Assembly (NCBI RefSeq): GCF_040409955.1
Contig: NZ_CP123385.1
Location: 434,001 to 498,000 of the forward strand
Length of the DNA: 64,000 bases
Source: Salipiger sp. H15
GTDB taxonomy: Bacteria; Pseudomonadota; Alphaproteobacteria; Rhodobacterales; Rhodobacteraceae
Reading direction: 5' to 3'
Positions 36,527-46,259 of this stretch are shown here, piece after piece. The notes below the pieces were generated by a model that was not told the origin of the DNA, did no database searches, and was given only the letters and a program-made list of their open reading frames with translations. Every line of letters begins with the position of its first letter. The stretch's first letter is position 1. The position numbers and the translations under genes were made by a program.

Positions 36527-37082
36527 GGGAATTCTCCGGGAAGACTGGCTGTTGGGCAGCCGAATGGCAGCCTCGGCCAAAGGTTTAGAGCAAGGAGGAC
36601 TCGCCGCCAAGCGCGGCCGAATCCGCGCCTTCGCAATCGCCGAAATTGCGGCTCCCCGCACCCCGGCACCGCCCAATCGCTGACCAGCCCCGGCCCCCCT
36701 CCCGAGGGCGGGGTTCAACTTTTTGTGTAGGGATCTTCAAACCCGGGCGCGGATCCCATCCTCGCGCCGCGGCAGCGCGCGGCCGGCCGCTTCCGGCCCG
36801 GCGGAAATAGCTGCGGGTTTCCGCATGATTTCCCTAGAAACTCCGGAGTTACCCGGTCTATTCCCTGCCCGCGCGGCGAGCGAGTCGCTGCGCCGCACGT
36901 TCCGTCACGCAAAGCTGATCGGCAAACATGTGCGACGGAATGACCTATTCGGTTCGCGCCTGCAGCATTTTACGCGCGACCCACCTGTAACGGACGTGCC
37001 CGTGCTGAGCGCGCCCGAACTGTTCTCCCGGGCTGGCCTCCCTCCTCCTCCTTACCGGCCCGGAAAGACTTGCGAGGCTGAC
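36527..37082. other. Long intergenic control region upstream of cyoA
   Basis: This 556-base divergent spacer separates the hydratase gene from the quinol oxidase operon. It contains an inverted repeat CGCAAT-N7-ATTGCG (36632-36650) and a short pyrimidine-rich tract before cyoA (about 37042-37058). An open frame with ATG around 36822 continues into cyoA, but its sequence shows no signal peptide and looks non-coding. I do not see an FNR box. The region probably holds the promoter and a long leader of the oxidase operon. Confidence 0.5.
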
Positions 37083-38162
37083 TTGAGACTATCGTTCAAA
37101 ATACCGATCCTGCTGGGAGCGGTCGCGAGCCTGTCGGCGTGCCAGTACGACGTGCTTGCGCCGTCGGGCTGGGTTGCCGCCGAGCAGCGTGACCTGCTGG
37201 TCATCTCGACCCTGCTCATGCTGATCGTGATCATCCCGGTCATCTTCATGGCCGTGTGGTTCCCGCTGCGCTACCGCGCCGACCGCCCCGACCAGTCCGA
37301 CTACGCGCCGGAATGGTCGCACTCGACCAAGCTCGAGTACGTGCTCTGGGGCGTGCCGATCGTGATCGTCGCGATCCTCGGCGTCTACACCTACATCTAC
37401 ACGCACCGGCTCGACCCCTACCGCCCGCTCGACGCGGCGGAGATCGGAACCGAGATCGGCGAGCCGATCGAGGTGGACGTGGTCTCGCTCGACTGGAAAT
37501 GGCTGTTCATCTACCCCGAGCAGGGCATCGCATCGGTCAACGAACTGGCGGTTCCCGCGGGTCGTCCGATCAACCTGCGCCTGACCTCCTCGACCGTGAT
37601 GACCACCTTCTCGGTCCCGGCGCTCGGCGGCATGATCTACACCATGGCCGGCATGGAGACGAAGCTGCACCTCATCGCCGATGAGGAAGGCACCTTCTTC
37701 GGCCAGGCGGCGCATTACTCGGGCCCGGGCTTCTCGGAGATGCACTTCGACACGCTGGCGATGAGCGACGCGGACTTCGACCAGTGGGTCGAGAAGGCCC
37801 GCGCCTCGAATAACGAGCTGTCGCGCGAGACCTACCTCGCGCTCGAGGTCCCCTCGATGGCCAACCCGGTGCAGTACTACAGCGGCGTCGATGCGTCGCT
37901 CTTCGACCGCATCCGCGGCCTCTGCGTCGACGAAGGCAAGGTCTGCATGGACCAGATGATGATGCAGGACGAGATGGGCGGCGGCGGCCTCGAAGGCATC
38001 GCCGACAAGCACAAGTACCAGTACGACGACCAGCGCGCGATCGACGGCTTCGGCAATCCGATCGGCGTGCCCGCGACGCCTTCCGCCCCGGCCCATGGCC
38101 ACGAGGACGGTGAAACCCTTTCCATGAACACGCATGAGGGAGCAGCGCACAATGGCAACTGA
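37083..38162 (+). CDS. cyoA: Cytochrome bo3-type quinol oxidase subunit II (lipoprotein)
   Basis: Subunit II anchors the quinol-oxidising terminal oxidase. I place the start at a TTG (37083) because GAGG lies six bases upstream and the protein then begins [11 protein letters not shown] with a lipobox LSAC (C20), matching the lipoprotein signal of CyoA. Two membrane segments follow (about 40-62 and 85-107), then the periplasmic cupredoxin domain. The CuA cysteines of cytochrome c oxidases are absent ([14 protein letters not shown]), which marks it as quinol-linked. The 359 residues include a Gly/Met/His-containing C-terminal extension. It overlaps cyoB by 11 bases. Confidence 0.92.
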   Translation: MRLSFKIPILLGAVASLSACQYDVLAPSGWVAAEQRDLLVISTLLMLIVIIPVIFMAVWFPLRYRADRPDQSDYAPEWSHSTKLEYVLWGVPIVIVAILGVYTYIYTHRLDPYRPLDAAEIGTEIGEPIEVDVVSLDWKWLFIYPEQGIASVNELAVPAGRPINLRLTSSTVMTTFSVPALGGMIYTMAGMETKLHLIADEEGTFFGQAAHYSGPGFSEMHFDTLAMSDADFDQWVEKARASNNELSRETYLALEVPSMANPVQYYSGVDASLFDRIRGLCVDEGKVCMDQMMMQDEMGGGGLEGIADKHKYQYDDQRAIDGFGNPIGVPATPSAPAHGHEDGETLSMNTHEGAAHNGN

Positions 38163-40149
38163 AGCCCATGTCCAAGCCCCCGAGACCTGGTCGCCGATCT
38201 TCGGCCGCCTGACCCTCGACTGGATCCCCTACCACGAGCCGATCCTTGTCGGCACCTTCTCGGCGATCGTGCTGGGCGGCATCGCCGCGCTGGTCCTGAT
38301 GACCTACTTCAAGCTCTGGGGTCCGCTCTGGCGTGACTGGATCACCAGCGTCGACCACAAGAAGATCGGGATCATGTACATGATCCTCGGCTTCATCATG
38401 TTCATCCGCGGCTTTGCCGACGCGCTGATGATGCGCGCCCAGCAGGCCATGGCGGCCGGCGGCGCCGAGGGCTACCTGCCCCCGCACCACTACGACCAGG
38501 TCTTCACCGCCCACGGCGTGATCATGATCTTCTTCGTGGCGATGGCCTTCATCACCGGCATCATGAACTTCGTCATGCCGACGCAGATCGGCGCCCGCGA
38601 CGTGGCCTTCCCCTTCCTGAACAACTTCTCGTTCTGGATGACGGTGGCCGGCGCGCTGCTGGTGAACATCTCACTCTTCATCGGCGAGTTCGCCCGTGTC
38701 GGCTGGCTGGCCTTCCCACCCCTGTCGGGATCGGCCTTCTCTCACGGGCCGGGCGTCGACTACTACCTCTGGGCGCTGCAGATCGCCGGCGTGGGCACGA
38801 CGCTTTCCGGCGTGAACCTGCTCGCGACGATCTTCAAGATGCGCGCAAAGGGCATGAAGCTTTTCGACATGCCGGTCTTCACCTGGACCACGCTCTGCAC
38901 CAACGTGCTGATCGTCGCGGCCTTCCCGGTGCTGACCGCCACGCTGACCATGCTGACGCTCGACCGCTACCTCGGCTTCCACTTCTTCACCAACGATCTC
39001 GGCGGCAACGCCATGATGTACGTGAACCTGATCTGGATCTGGGGTCACCCCGAGGTCTACATCCTGATCCTGCCGATCTTCGGGGTGTTCTCGGAAATCG
39101 TGCAGACCTTCTCGGGCAAGCCGCTCTTCGGCTACAAGACCATGGTCTGGGCGACCGCCTGCATCATGGTGCTGTCCTTCGTCGTCTGGCTGCACCACTT
39201 CTTCACCATGGGCTCCGGCGCCAACGTGAACACCTTCTTCGGCATCACCACGATGATCATCGCGGTGCCCACCGGGGTTAAGGTCTTCAACTGGCTCTTC
39301 ACCATGTACAAGGGCCGCGTGCGCTTCGAAGTGCCGATGCTCTGGACCACCGGCTTCATCGTCACCTTCGCCATCGGCGGCATGACCGGCGTCCTGCTGG
39401 CGGTTCCGCCGGTTGACTTCCAGCTGCACAACACGCTGTTCCTCATCGCCCACTTCCACAACGTCATCATCGGCGGCGTGGTGTTCGGGGTCTACGCGGC
39501 CGTCACCTTCTGGTGGCCCAAGGCCTTCGGCTTCAAGCTGGACGACAAGTGGGGGCGCCGCACCTTCTGGTTCTGGTTCGTCGGCTTCTACTTCGCCTTC
39601 ATGCCGCTCTACGCGCTCGGCCTGATGGGCGTGACGCGCCGCCTGCAGAGCTACATGGACCAGGCCTGGCAGATCTACTTCATCGTCGCCGCCTTCGGCG
39701 CGGTGCTGATCGCCTGCGGCATCGCCTGCGGCTTCATCAACTTCGCCGTCTCGATCCTGCGCCGCAAGGAGCTGGCCGTCGGCAACGACCCGTGGAACGC
39801 GCGCACCCTCGACTGGGCAACCCAGTCGCCGCCCGCCAACTACAACTTCCCGCAGGACATCGTGGTCTCCGGCCGCGACTACTTCTGGAAGATGAAGCAG
39901 GACGGGTTCAAGTGGTCGACCAAGTACCAGGACATCCACATGCCGAACAACACGGCCACCGGCATCATCGTCGCCGCCATGGCCCTCGTCTTCGGCTTCG
40001 CGATGATCTGGTACATCTGGTGGCTCGCCGCGATCTCGTTCATCGGCATGATCGCGACGGTGATCGCGCATACCTTCAACTACAATCAGGATCACTGGAT
40101 CCCGGCGGCAAAGGTCGCTGAAACGGAAGCGAAGGGAGAGGTCGCATGA
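38152..40149 (+). CDS. cyoB: Cytochrome bo3-type quinol oxidase subunit I
   Basis: This is the catalytic haem-copper subunit that reduces oxygen to water and pumps protons. The 665 residues match CyoB in length and give about 15 membrane helices. Visible signatures are AHGVIMIFF (low-spin haem His), [13 protein letters not shown] (CuB His-Tyr cross-link), WLHHFFTMG (two CuB His) and [10 protein letters not shown] (haem ligands). The ATG at 38152 has GAGGGAG upstream and overlaps the end of cyoA; ATG 38134 is an alternative. Its stop overlaps cyoC as ATGA. Confidence 0.96.
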   Translation: MATEAHVQAPETWSPIFGRLTLDWIPYHEPILVGTFSAIVLGGIAALVLMTYFKLWGPLWRDWITSVDHKKIGIMYMILGFIMFIRGFADALMMRAQQAMAAGGAEGYLPPHHYDQVFTAHGVIMIFFVAMAFITGIMNFVMPTQIGARDVAFPFLNNFSFWMTVAGALLVNISLFIGEFARVGWLAFPPLSGSAFSHGPGVDYYLWALQIAGVGTTLSGVNLLATIFKMRAKGMKLFDMPVFTWTTLCTNVLIVAAFPVLTATLTMLTLDRYLGFHFFTNDLGGNAMMYVNLIWIWGHPEVYILILPIFGVFSEIVQTFSGKPLFGYKTMVWATACIMVLSFVVWLHHFFTMGSGANVNTFFGITTMIIAVPTGVKVFNWLFTMYKGRVRFEVPMLWTTGFIVTFAIGGMTGVLLAVPPVDFQLHNTLFLIAHFHNVIIGGVVFGVYAAVTFWWPKAFGFKLDDKWGRRTFWFWFVGFYFAFMPLYALGLMGVTRRLQSYMDQAWQIYFIVAAFGAVLIACGIACGFINFAVSILRRKELAVGNDPWNARTLDWATQSPPANYNFPQDIVVSGRDYFWKMKQDGFKWSTKYQDIHMPNNTATGIIVAAMALVFGFAMIWYIWWLAAISFIGMIATVIAHTFNYNQDHWIPAAKVAETEAKGEVA

Positions 40150-40775
40150 CCATGCTCGACACTCCGCTGACCGGACGCGTGGAGGGGCCCAAGGGCCCCG
40201 ACCACCACCCCGATCATCACCACGCCAGCCCCACCCCGATCGGGTTCTGGATCTACCTGATGAGCGACTGCGTGATCTTCGCCTCGCTCTTCGCCGCCTA
40301 TGCCGTGCTCGGCAACAACTTCGCCGGTGGACCCGGCCCGAAGGACCTGTTCGAGCCCGGCTTCGTGGCGATCGAGACGGCGCTGCTGCTGTTCTCGTCG
40401 ATCACCTTCGGCGTCGCCATGCTGAAGGCCGAGAACCACGACATGGACGCCACCACCCTGTGGCTGGTGATCACCGGCCTGCTCGGCGCGGGCTTCATCG
40501 GGATGGAACTCTACGAGTTCAACCACCTGATCCACATCGGCGCGGGCCCTGACCGCTCGGGCTTCCTGTCGGCCTTCTTCCTGCTGGTCGGCACCCACGG
40601 TCTGCACGTGACCGCGGGCCTCATCTGGCTCTGCGTGATGATCGCGCAGATCCGCATGAAGGGCATGATCCCGGCGAACATGCAGCGCCTCTCGACGCTC
40701 AGCATGTTCTGGCACTTCCTCGATCTGGTGTGGATCGGGGTGTTCTCCTTCGTCTACCTCGTGAGGCTGATCTGA
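40146..40775 (+). CDS. cyoC: Cytochrome bo3-type quinol oxidase subunit III
   Basis: The 209-residue protein has five membrane helices typical of the quinol-oxidase subunit III ([56 protein letters not shown]). The N-terminus has a His-rich patch (DHHPDHHHA). It stabilises the oxidase complex. It overlaps both neighbours: ATGA with cyoB and TGATG with cyoD. Confidence 0.95.
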   Translation: MTMLDTPLTGRVEGPKGPDHHPDHHHASPTPIGFWIYLMSDCVIFASLFAAYAVLGNNFAGGPGPKDLFEPGFVAIETALLLFSSITFGVAMLKAENHDMDATTLWLVITGLLGAGFIGMELYEFNHLIHIGAGPDRSGFLSAFFLLVGTHGLHVTAGLIWLCVMIAQIRMKGMIPANMQRLSTLSMFWHFLDLVWIGVFSFVYLVRLI

Positions 40776-41227
40776 TGAGCGCACATTCCGAAGCATCGCA
40801 CGGCACCATGGGCCAGCTGATGATCGGGTTCGCCCTCGCGGCGATCCTGAGCATCATCCCCTTCGCGCTGGTCATGATGGAAACCGGGCTTGCGCCCTCC
40901 ACGCTGGTCGCGATCATCATGGGTCTGGGCGCCGTCCAGATCGTGGTGCACCTCGTGTACTTCCTCCACCTCAAGAGCAGCACCGAAGAGGGCTGGACCC
41001 TCGCGGCCACCGTTCTTGCGGTGGTGATCGTGGCGATCGTTCTGGCAGGCTCGCTCTGGGTCATGCACAATATGAACGTGAACATGATGCAGATGAGCGA
41101 GAGCAACATGGTGAGCGATCCCGAAGCCACGCCCGGCGCCTCCATGCAGGGCATGTCCGGCCACGGCGAGCACGGCGCGGCCGAGCACGGCGAGATGGAC
41201 CACAGCCAGATGGACCACGGCAAATGA
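40775..41227 (+). CDS. cyoD: Cytochrome bo3-type quinol oxidase subunit IV with Met/His-rich tail
   Basis: The first 97 residues are a normal CyoD, with three hydrophobic segments (about 15-35, 41-64 and 75-97) and VVHLVYFLHLK. The remaining 53 residues are unusual: nine Met and six His between H98 and H148 (for example MQGMSGHGEHG and MDHSQMDHGK). Typical CyoD proteins have about 110-125 residues; this one has 150. A metal-binding, perhaps copper-binding, function of the tail is inference. It overlaps cyoC by one base and surf1 by four. Confidence 0.92.
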   Translation: MSAHSEASHGTMGQLMIGFALAAILSIIPFALVMMETGLAPSTLVAIIMGLGAVQIVVHLVYFLHLKSSTEEGWTLAATVLAVVIVAIVLAGSLWVMHNMNVNMMQMSESNMVSDPEATPGASMQGMSGHGEHGAAEHGEMDHSQMDHGK

Positions 41228-41976
41228 GCAAGGCGGCGGCGCATAAGTCCGGCGTGCAGCGCCGCCGCTGGCCGCTCATCGTGGCGGTCACGCTCTTTGC
41301 CCTTGCCGGTCTGGTCGGCTTCACCTCGCTGGCGATCTGGCAGGTGAACCGGCTGCACTGGAAAGTGGCCCTGATCGAGAGGGTCGAGGCGCGCGTCCAT
41401 GCCGCGCCCGTCCCCGCCCCCGGCCCGGAAGACTGGGCCGGGATCACCGCCGAGAGCGCCGAGTACCGGCATGTCACCCTCGCCGGCACCTTCCTCAATG
41501 ATGAGGAAGTGCAGATTTACACCCCCGCGGATTTCGGCCCCGGATACTGGGTCCTGACCCCGCTGCGCCGCGACGACGGCACGGTGGTGATGGTCAACCG
41601 CGGGCTGGTGCCCGAAACCCTCAAGGATCCCGCCACCCGCAAGGCGCCCGAGGGAGAGCAGACCGTTACCGGCCTGCTGCGCCTCTCGGAGGACCGCGGC
41701 TGGCTCTTCTCGCGCGACAACGACCCCGAGGGCGGGCAGTGGTATCGCCGCGACATCGGCTCGATCACCGCGGCCAAGGGGCTCGAGAACGCAGCCCCCT
41801 ATTTCATCGATCAAGACATGGGAGATGATGCCAAGGCCTGGCCGCGCGGCGGGCAGACCGTGGTCAGCTTCCGCAATGCGCATCTCAGCTACGCGCTGAC
41901 CTGGGCCGGGCTCGCGCTGATGGTCCTCGCGGCCTGGGGCCTCTTCCTCTGGACGGAATTGCGCCGCGGTCGCTGA
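41224..41976 (+). CDS. SURF1-family oxidase assembly protein
   Basis: The 250-residue protein has two membrane segments, one at the N-terminus (about 18-40) and one at the C-terminus (about 225-245), enclosing a periplasmic SURF1 domain with the GYWVLTPL and VMVNRGLVP motifs. SURF1 proteins help insert haem into terminal oxidases. As the last gene of the cyo operon, overlapping cyoD as ATGA, it is likely dedicated to the bo3-type oxidase. Confidence 0.92.
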   Translation: MSKAAAHKSGVQRRRWPLIVAVTLFALAGLVGFTSLAIWQVNRLHWKVALIERVEARVHAAPVPAPGPEDWAGITAESAEYRHVTLAGTFLNDEEVQIYTPADFGPGYWVLTPLRRDDGTVVMVNRGLVPETLKDPATRKAPEGEQTVTGLLRLSEDRGWLFSRDNDPEGGQWYRRDIGSITAAKGLENAAPYFIDQDMGDDAKAWPRGGQTVVSFRNAHLSYALTWAGLALMVLAAWGLFLWTELRRGR

Positions 41977-41980
41977 GCGC

Positions 41981-43123
41981 TCAGCGCCGCGCCATCAGCG
42001 GCAACAGCACCAGCGGCACCAGCATCAGCAGCAAGGCCACCGCGCCGAACGAGACGCGCAGGCCGAAAAGCTCGGAGAGCCCGCCCATCAGCGGCGGGCC
42101 CATGAAGAAGCCCGCGTAGCCCATCACCGTCGCCCGGCTGATCGCCCGCGCCCGCGCCTGCGGCGTCAGCCGCGCGCCGAGCCAGGCATAGGCCATGGGC
42201 GCCAGCACCGAGACGCCGAAGCCGAGGATCGCAAAGCCGGTCCAGCCGACGAGCGCGGTCGGCGCCAGCGCCGCGATCACCGCGCCGAGCGCGGCAAGCC
42301 CCGCCCCCGCGCCGAGCACGCCCGCGCCGTTGAGCCGCCGGATCAGCCCCTGCCCCGACAGCCGCCCCGCACCCATGGTGAGCCCCAGCAGCGTCGGCGC
42401 CAGCGCGCCGCCGACCGCCCCGGCGCCAAGGTTGCGCTCGAGGTGCAGCGCCGACCAGGCCTCGGTCGCCTGCTCGGCCATGAAGCCGATGCAGATCACC
42501 ACCCCCGCGAGGCTGATGAGCCCCCAGGGCAGCGGCGCGCGGCTGCCGATCCCGGCCTCCTCGTGATGCGGCACGGCCTCGCCGCCGCGGGCGATCAGCG
42601 CCGCCACCAGCGTGAGGCAGGTGGCCCCGAGGAAGATCGCCCAGACCGGCAGGCCGCTGCCGCGCGCGATGCCCGCCGCCAGCGCGGCGCAGGCATAGAC
42701 CAGCGAGTAGCCGCCATGCGCGAGGTTCATCAGCGGCCGCCCCGAGCGCGCCTCGAGCTGCGAGAGCTGCGCGTTCATCGCCACGTCCACCGTGCCCGCG
42801 GCGGCGGCGCAGAGCAGCATCGCCGCGGCGAACTGCACGCCCGAACCCGCCAGCCCCGGCAGCAGGAAGCCGAGCCCCAGCAGCGCGGTGAAGAGCGGCA
42901 TGGCCTTGGCCTTCAGCCGTTCCTCGACCCAGGGCGCCAGCCACATCGCGAGGATCGCGCCGCAGGTCGAGACCAGCATCGCGGTGCCGAAGCCGCCGTC
43001 CGAGAGCCCGACCTGGGCCTTGATCTGCGGCACGCAGCCTGCGAAGACGCCCCAGCAGATGCCGATTGCAGCAAAACCCGCGAGCGGGCGGCGGATCAGT
43101 CGAAGGTCACTCGGAATGCTCAT
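41981..43123 (-). CDS. MFS transporter
   Basis: The 380-residue protein has about 12 hydrophobic segments and an MFS layout with the loop-2 motif around GFGTAMLVSTCGAILAMWLAPWVEERLK. It resembles the small bacterial MFS group with short termini. The substrate is unknown. It is convergent with surf1, only four bases apart, so transcripts from the two operons overlap. Confidence 0.88.
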   Translation of the reverse strand: MSIPSDLRLIRRPLAGFAAIGICWGVFAGCVPQIKAQVGLSDGGFGTAMLVSTCGAILAMWLAPWVEERLKAKAMPLFTALLGLGFLLPGLAGSGVQFAAAMLLCAAAAGTVDVAMNAQLSQLEARSGRPLMNLAHGGYSLVYACAALAAGIARGSGLPVWAIFLGATCLTLVAALIARGGEAVPHHEEAGIGSRAPLPWGLISLAGVVICIGFMAEQATEAWSALHLERNLGAGAVGGALAPTLLGLTMGAGRLSGQGLIRRLNGAGVLGAGAGLAALGAVIAALAPTALVGWTGFAILGFGVSVLAPMAYAWLGARLTPQARARAISRATVMGYAGFFMGPPLMGGLSELFGLRVSFGAVALLLMLVPLVLLPLMARR

Positions 43124-43298
43124 GGCGCAAGCCGTGACACGGGCCGCGGCGAAGGTCCAGACGCGTCAAATGCGCCCCGGCGCCGGGACTGGCACGATTC
43201 AGCCCTTGCCGAAAATGGTGATCCGGTCTATGGGGCTGCGTTCATCGCGGGGTGACAGCCTTGGAGGCACCCTGCCCTAGATACATTGGAGATACAAA

Positions 43299-43916
43299 AT
43301 GGCTGGTGAGATTCCTGATCTCGTAGCTCTGGAACGGTCGGGGACGGGCAAGGGCGCCGCTCGGCAAGCTCGTCGTGACGGCATGGTTCCTGGCGTCGTG
43401 TTTGGTGGCGAAGCAGAGCCGCTCGCGATCCAGATCCCCTTCAACTCGCTGCTGAAGACCCTGAAGGCCGGGCGCTTCAAGTCGACCCTCTTCAACCTCA
43501 AGGTCGATGGCCACGAGGATGTGCGCGTGATCTGCCGTGACGTCCAGCGCGACGTCGTGAAGGACCTGCCGACGCACTTCGACCTGATGCGCCTGCGCCG
43601 CACCTCGCGGATCAACCTGTACATCCACGTTGATTTCATCAACGCGGAGCAGGCACCGGGCCTCAAGCGCGGCGGCGTTCTGACCATCGTCCGTCAGGAA
43701 GTCGAGCTGAACGTGCTCGCCGGCGACATTCCGGACCACATCACCGTGGACCTGGCTGGCAAGACCATCGGCGACGTCATCCACATCAGCGATGTCGTCC
43801 TGCCGGAAGGCGTGAAGCCGACCATCGACCGCAACTTCGTGATCGCGAACATCTCCGCTCCGCGCGGCCTGGTGGGCGGCGACGACGAAGTCGAAGAGGC
43901 GGCTGCAGAGGAATAA
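43299..43916 (+). CDS. rplY: 50S ribosomal protein L25 / general stress protein Ctc
   Basis: L25 binds 5S rRNA. The 205-residue version has the L25 N-terminal domain (about 5-95, [26 protein letters not shown]) and the C-terminal Ctc/TL5 domain (about 100-190). The acidic tail EEAAAEE ends the protein. The ATG at 43299 follows TGGAGATACAAA. pth lies nearby on the same strand, a common pairing, here with an ABM gene inserted on the other strand. Confidence 0.95.
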   Translation: MAGEIPDLVALERSGTGKGAARQARRDGMVPGVVFGGEAEPLAIQIPFNSLLKTLKAGRFKSTLFNLKVDGHEDVRVICRDVQRDVVKDLPTHFDLMRLRRTSRINLYIHVDFINAEQAPGLKRGGVLTIVRQEVELNVLAGDIPDHITVDLAGKTIGDVIHISDVVLPEGVKPTIDRNFVIANISAPRGLVGGDDEVEEAAAEE

Positions 43917-43941
43917 TCCTCTCGCACGTTCCGACGTTTCG

Positions 43942-43975
43942 AACGGCCCTGCCCCCGGCAGGGCCGTTTTCGTTT
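43942..43975 (+). terminator. Intrinsic terminator after rplY
   Basis: A 12-bp perfect stem (AACGGCCCTGCC at 43942-43953 with GGCAGGGCCGTT at 43957-43968) has a CCC loop and is followed by TTCGTTT. It lies between convergent rplY and the ABM gene. Confidence 0.9.
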
Positions 43976-43994
43976 GCGGCGGCCCCGCGCCGTC

Positions 43995-44306
43995 TCAGAC
44001 CAGTTCGATCACCGACTCGAAGATCTCGAGCTCCGGCCCGCCCCGGTACATCTCGGCCCGGCCCTTCGCGCCCTTGTGGGCGATGCGGAAGGCCTCGCTC
44101 TTCGTCCAGCCGATGAAGCTCTCCTCGTCCTCCCAGATCGTGTGCGAGGCATAGAGGACATGGTCCTCGCGCTCGGGACCCTTCAGCAGGGCGAAGCTGC
44201 GGAAGCCCGGCACGGTCTTCAGCTGCGTGTCGCGCTGCGCCCAGACCTCCTCGAACTCCGCCGCCTTCTCGGGGATCACCTTGAAGCGGTTCATCGTGAG
44301 ATACAT
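43995..44306 (-). CDS. Antibiotic biosynthesis monooxygenase (ABM) domain protein
   Basis: The 103-residue single-domain protein belongs to the dimeric alpha-beta barrel ABM family (MYLTMNRFKVIPEKAAEFEEVW, PGFRSFALLKG, SHTIWEDEESFIGWTKSEAF). Relatives include haem-degrading IsdG-type proteins and quinol monooxygenases. The IsdG-type Asn, Trp and His set cannot be assigned with certainty, so haem degradation is only a possibility. It sits between rplY and pth on the opposite strand. Confidence 0.85.
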   Translation of the reverse strand: MYLTMNRFKVIPEKAAEFEEVWAQRDTQLKTVPGFRSFALLKGPEREDHVLYASHTIWEDEESFIGWTKSEAFRIAHKGAKGRAEMYRGGPELEIFESVIELV

Positions 44307-44382
44307 GGTCTCTCCTTCCTGTCTGTGCTATCGCCGTCCCCGCCCTATCTAGGGCGTGGCAGAAGCAAATCGGAGAGACGCG

Positions 44383-45075
44383 GTGCAGATTTTCGTGGGT
44401 CTGGGCAATCCCGGCGGCAAATACGCGAAGACGCGGCACAACATCGGCTTCATGGCCGTCGATCGGATCGCCGAGGATCACGGCTTCACGCCGTGGCGCG
44501 CGCGCTTCCAGGGCGAGGTCGCCGAGGGGCGTCTCGGGTCCGAGAAGGTGCTGCTGCTGAAGCCGCAGACCTTCATGAACCTCTCGGGCCAGTCGGTGGG
44601 CGAGGCGATGCGCTTCTTCAAGCTCGAGCCGGGCGACGTGACGGTGTTCCACGACGAGCTCGACCTTGCTCCGGGCAAGTGCCGGGTGAAGACCGGCGGC
44701 GGCCACGCCGGGCACAACGGGCTGCGCTCGATCCACCAGCACATCGGCGAGGCCTATCACCGCATCCGCCTCGGCATCGGCCACCCGGGCCGCAAGGAAG
44801 CGGTGTCGGGCTACGTGCTGCACGATTTCGCCAAGGCCGAGGAAGACTGGCTCGACGACCTGATGCGCGGCATCTCGGACGGGGCGAAGGCGCTGGCCGA
44901 GGGCGACAAGCCGGGCTTCCAGAACGCCGTGGCGCTGCGTGTCGCGCCGCCGCGCTCGTCGAAATCCGCGCAGAAGGGCGAGGCAGGCGCGGAGGCGGCG
45001 AAACCCGCCGCGGCCCCCGCCCCCGTCGAGGACACCCGCAGCCCGATGCAGAAACTGGCCGACAAGTTCCGCTGA
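44383..45075 (+). CDS. pth: Peptidyl-tRNA hydrolase
   Basis: Pth releases tRNA from stalled peptidyl-tRNA. I place the start at a GTG (44383) with GGAGAG upstream, because the protein then begins with the family start [11 protein letters not shown]. The catalytic His is H19 in TRHNIGF, with HDELDLAPG and [12 protein letters not shown] as further active-site segments. At 230 residues it has a C-terminal Ala/Pro/Lys-rich tail (from about 185) beyond the usual 190-residue core. A GTG further upstream at 44356 would add nine residues. Confidence 0.95.
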   Translation: MQIFVGLGNPGGKYAKTRHNIGFMAVDRIAEDHGFTPWRARFQGEVAEGRLGSEKVLLLKPQTFMNLSGQSVGEAMRFFKLEPGDVTVFHDELDLAPGKCRVKTGGGHAGHNGLRSIHQHIGEAYHRIRLGIGHPGRKEAVSGYVLHDFAKAEEDWLDDLMRGISDGAKALAEGDKPGFQNAVALRVAPPRSSKSAQKGEAGAEAAKPAAAPAPVEDTRSPMQKLADKFR

Positions 45076-45165
45076 CCCATCCCGGCCTTGCAGCCGCGCG
45101 ACTTGCCGGAGGGCCGAGCTCTCACTAGGTTGAGGGGAACTGGGGGCATGTTGATGGAGGACGCG

Positions 45166-45537
45166 ATGCAAAAGGATCGGGCGATCAACGTATTGGGCGG
45201 CCAGCTCCACCCCTGCTCGGTGCAGCCGCTGACCGGCTACTTCCGCGATGGCCATTGCAACACCTGCGCCGAGGACGCGGGCAGCCACACCGTCTGCGCG
45301 GTGATGACGGCCGAGTTCCTCGCCTATTCCAAGTATGTCGGCAATGACCTCTCGACCCCGCGCCCCGGGCTGCGCTTTCCCGGGCTGAAGCCGGGCGACC
45401 AGTGGTGCCTCTGCGCGCTGCGCTTCCTGCAGGCCCATGACGAGGGCTGCGCGCCGAAAGTGCAGCTCGAGTCCACCCATGCCCGCGCGCTCGAGGTGGT
45501 CTCGCTCGACATCCTCGAAGAGCACAGGTCCGAGTAG
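45166..45537 (+). CDS. DUF2237 family protein
   Basis: The 123-residue protein belongs to DUF2237 (NVLGGQLHPCSVQPLTGYFRDGHCNTCAEDAGSHTVCAVMT and PGDQWCLCALRFLQA), a conserved family of unknown function with several invariant Cys. Its cysteines suggest metal binding or redox chemistry. The ATG at 45166 has GGAGG six bases upstream; an ATG at 45148 is possible. It follows pth by 90 bases and converges with the XRE-cupin gene. Confidence 0.88.
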   Translation: MQKDRAINVLGGQLHPCSVQPLTGYFRDGHCNTCAEDAGSHTVCAVMTAEFLAYSKYVGNDLSTPRPGLRFPGLKPGDQWCLCALRFLQAHDEGCAPKVQLESTHARALEVVSLDILEEHRSE

Positions 45538-45543
45538 GGCGCC

Positions 45544-46116
45544 TCAGAAGGTCGGCGGCGTGCAGGCCGAGAAGAGCACGCAGGGCTCGGCCCCGACCTG
45601 CCGGAAACGGTGCGGCACGCGGCTGTCGAAGTAATAGGCATCGCCGGGCCCGAGGATCTTGCGCTCCTCGCCCACGGTGATCTCGACCCGGCCGGAAATG
45701 ACGATGCCGCCCTCCTCGCCCTCGTGCCCGTACATCACCCGGCCGGTGTCGGCCCCCGGCGCGTAGGTCTCGCGCAGCAGCATCATCGCCCGGCCGATCA
45801 GCGTCGCGCCGACCTGCTTCAGCGAGAGGTTCTTCTTGCCGATCTCGACCAGTTCCTCGGCGGCGTAGAAGATCTGCCGTTCGGGCGCGGGCTCGAAGGC
45901 GAAGAACTCCGAGAGGCTGACCGGGATACCGTCGAGGATCTTGCGCAGCGCCCCCACGGAAGGGTTGGTCTTGCCTGACTCGATCAGCGAGATGGTCGAG
46001 TTCGGCACCCCAACCTTCTTGGCAAGGCTACGCTGCGACAGGCCCGCGCGCTCGCGAAGCACCCGCAGGCGGTGACCCAGCGCAAGGTCCTCCTGAGTCG
46101 TGTTCGATGTGTTCAT
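45544..46116 (-). CDS. XRE-cupin transcriptional regulator (PuuR-like)
   Basis: The 190-residue regulator has an XRE helix-turn-helix (about 14-68, LSQRSLAKKVGVPNSTISLIESGK) and a C-terminal cupin sensor domain (about 110-185, GPGDAYYFDSRVPHRFRQVG). This is the layout of PuuR, which controls putrescine use. It is divergent from gabT, 143 bases apart, so it probably regulates gabTD and perhaps the polyamine operon downstream. ATG 46116 is chosen over an upstream ATG at 46227 that would lie in the control region. Confidence 0.9.
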   Translation of the reverse strand: MNTSNTTQEDLALGHRLRVLRERAGLSQRSLAKKVGVPNSTISLIESGKTNPSVGALRKILDGIPVSLSEFFAFEPAPERQIFYAAEELVEIGKKNLSLKQVGATLIGRAMMLLRETYAPGADTGRVMYGHEGEEGGIVISGRVEITVGEERKILGPGDAYYFDSRVPHRFRQVGAEPCVLFSACTPPTF

Positions 46117-46259
46117 TATCCGCAAAACCTTGTTCAGCCACCCAGCATCTACAACGAGTTGCAGGCAGCAAGAAACAGACTTTTTCGCAATACTGGAACC
46201 TGTAGCCTGCCGGTCAGAGAAACGCACGGGCCGCGACGCGGCCCCCCGGAGGACAGACC

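Noticed and set aside
36723..37082. N-terminal extension of cyoA from upstream ATG codons
   Set aside because: The extension would bury the lipoprotein signal and lipobox inside the protein; the TTG at 37083 has a proper ribosome site.
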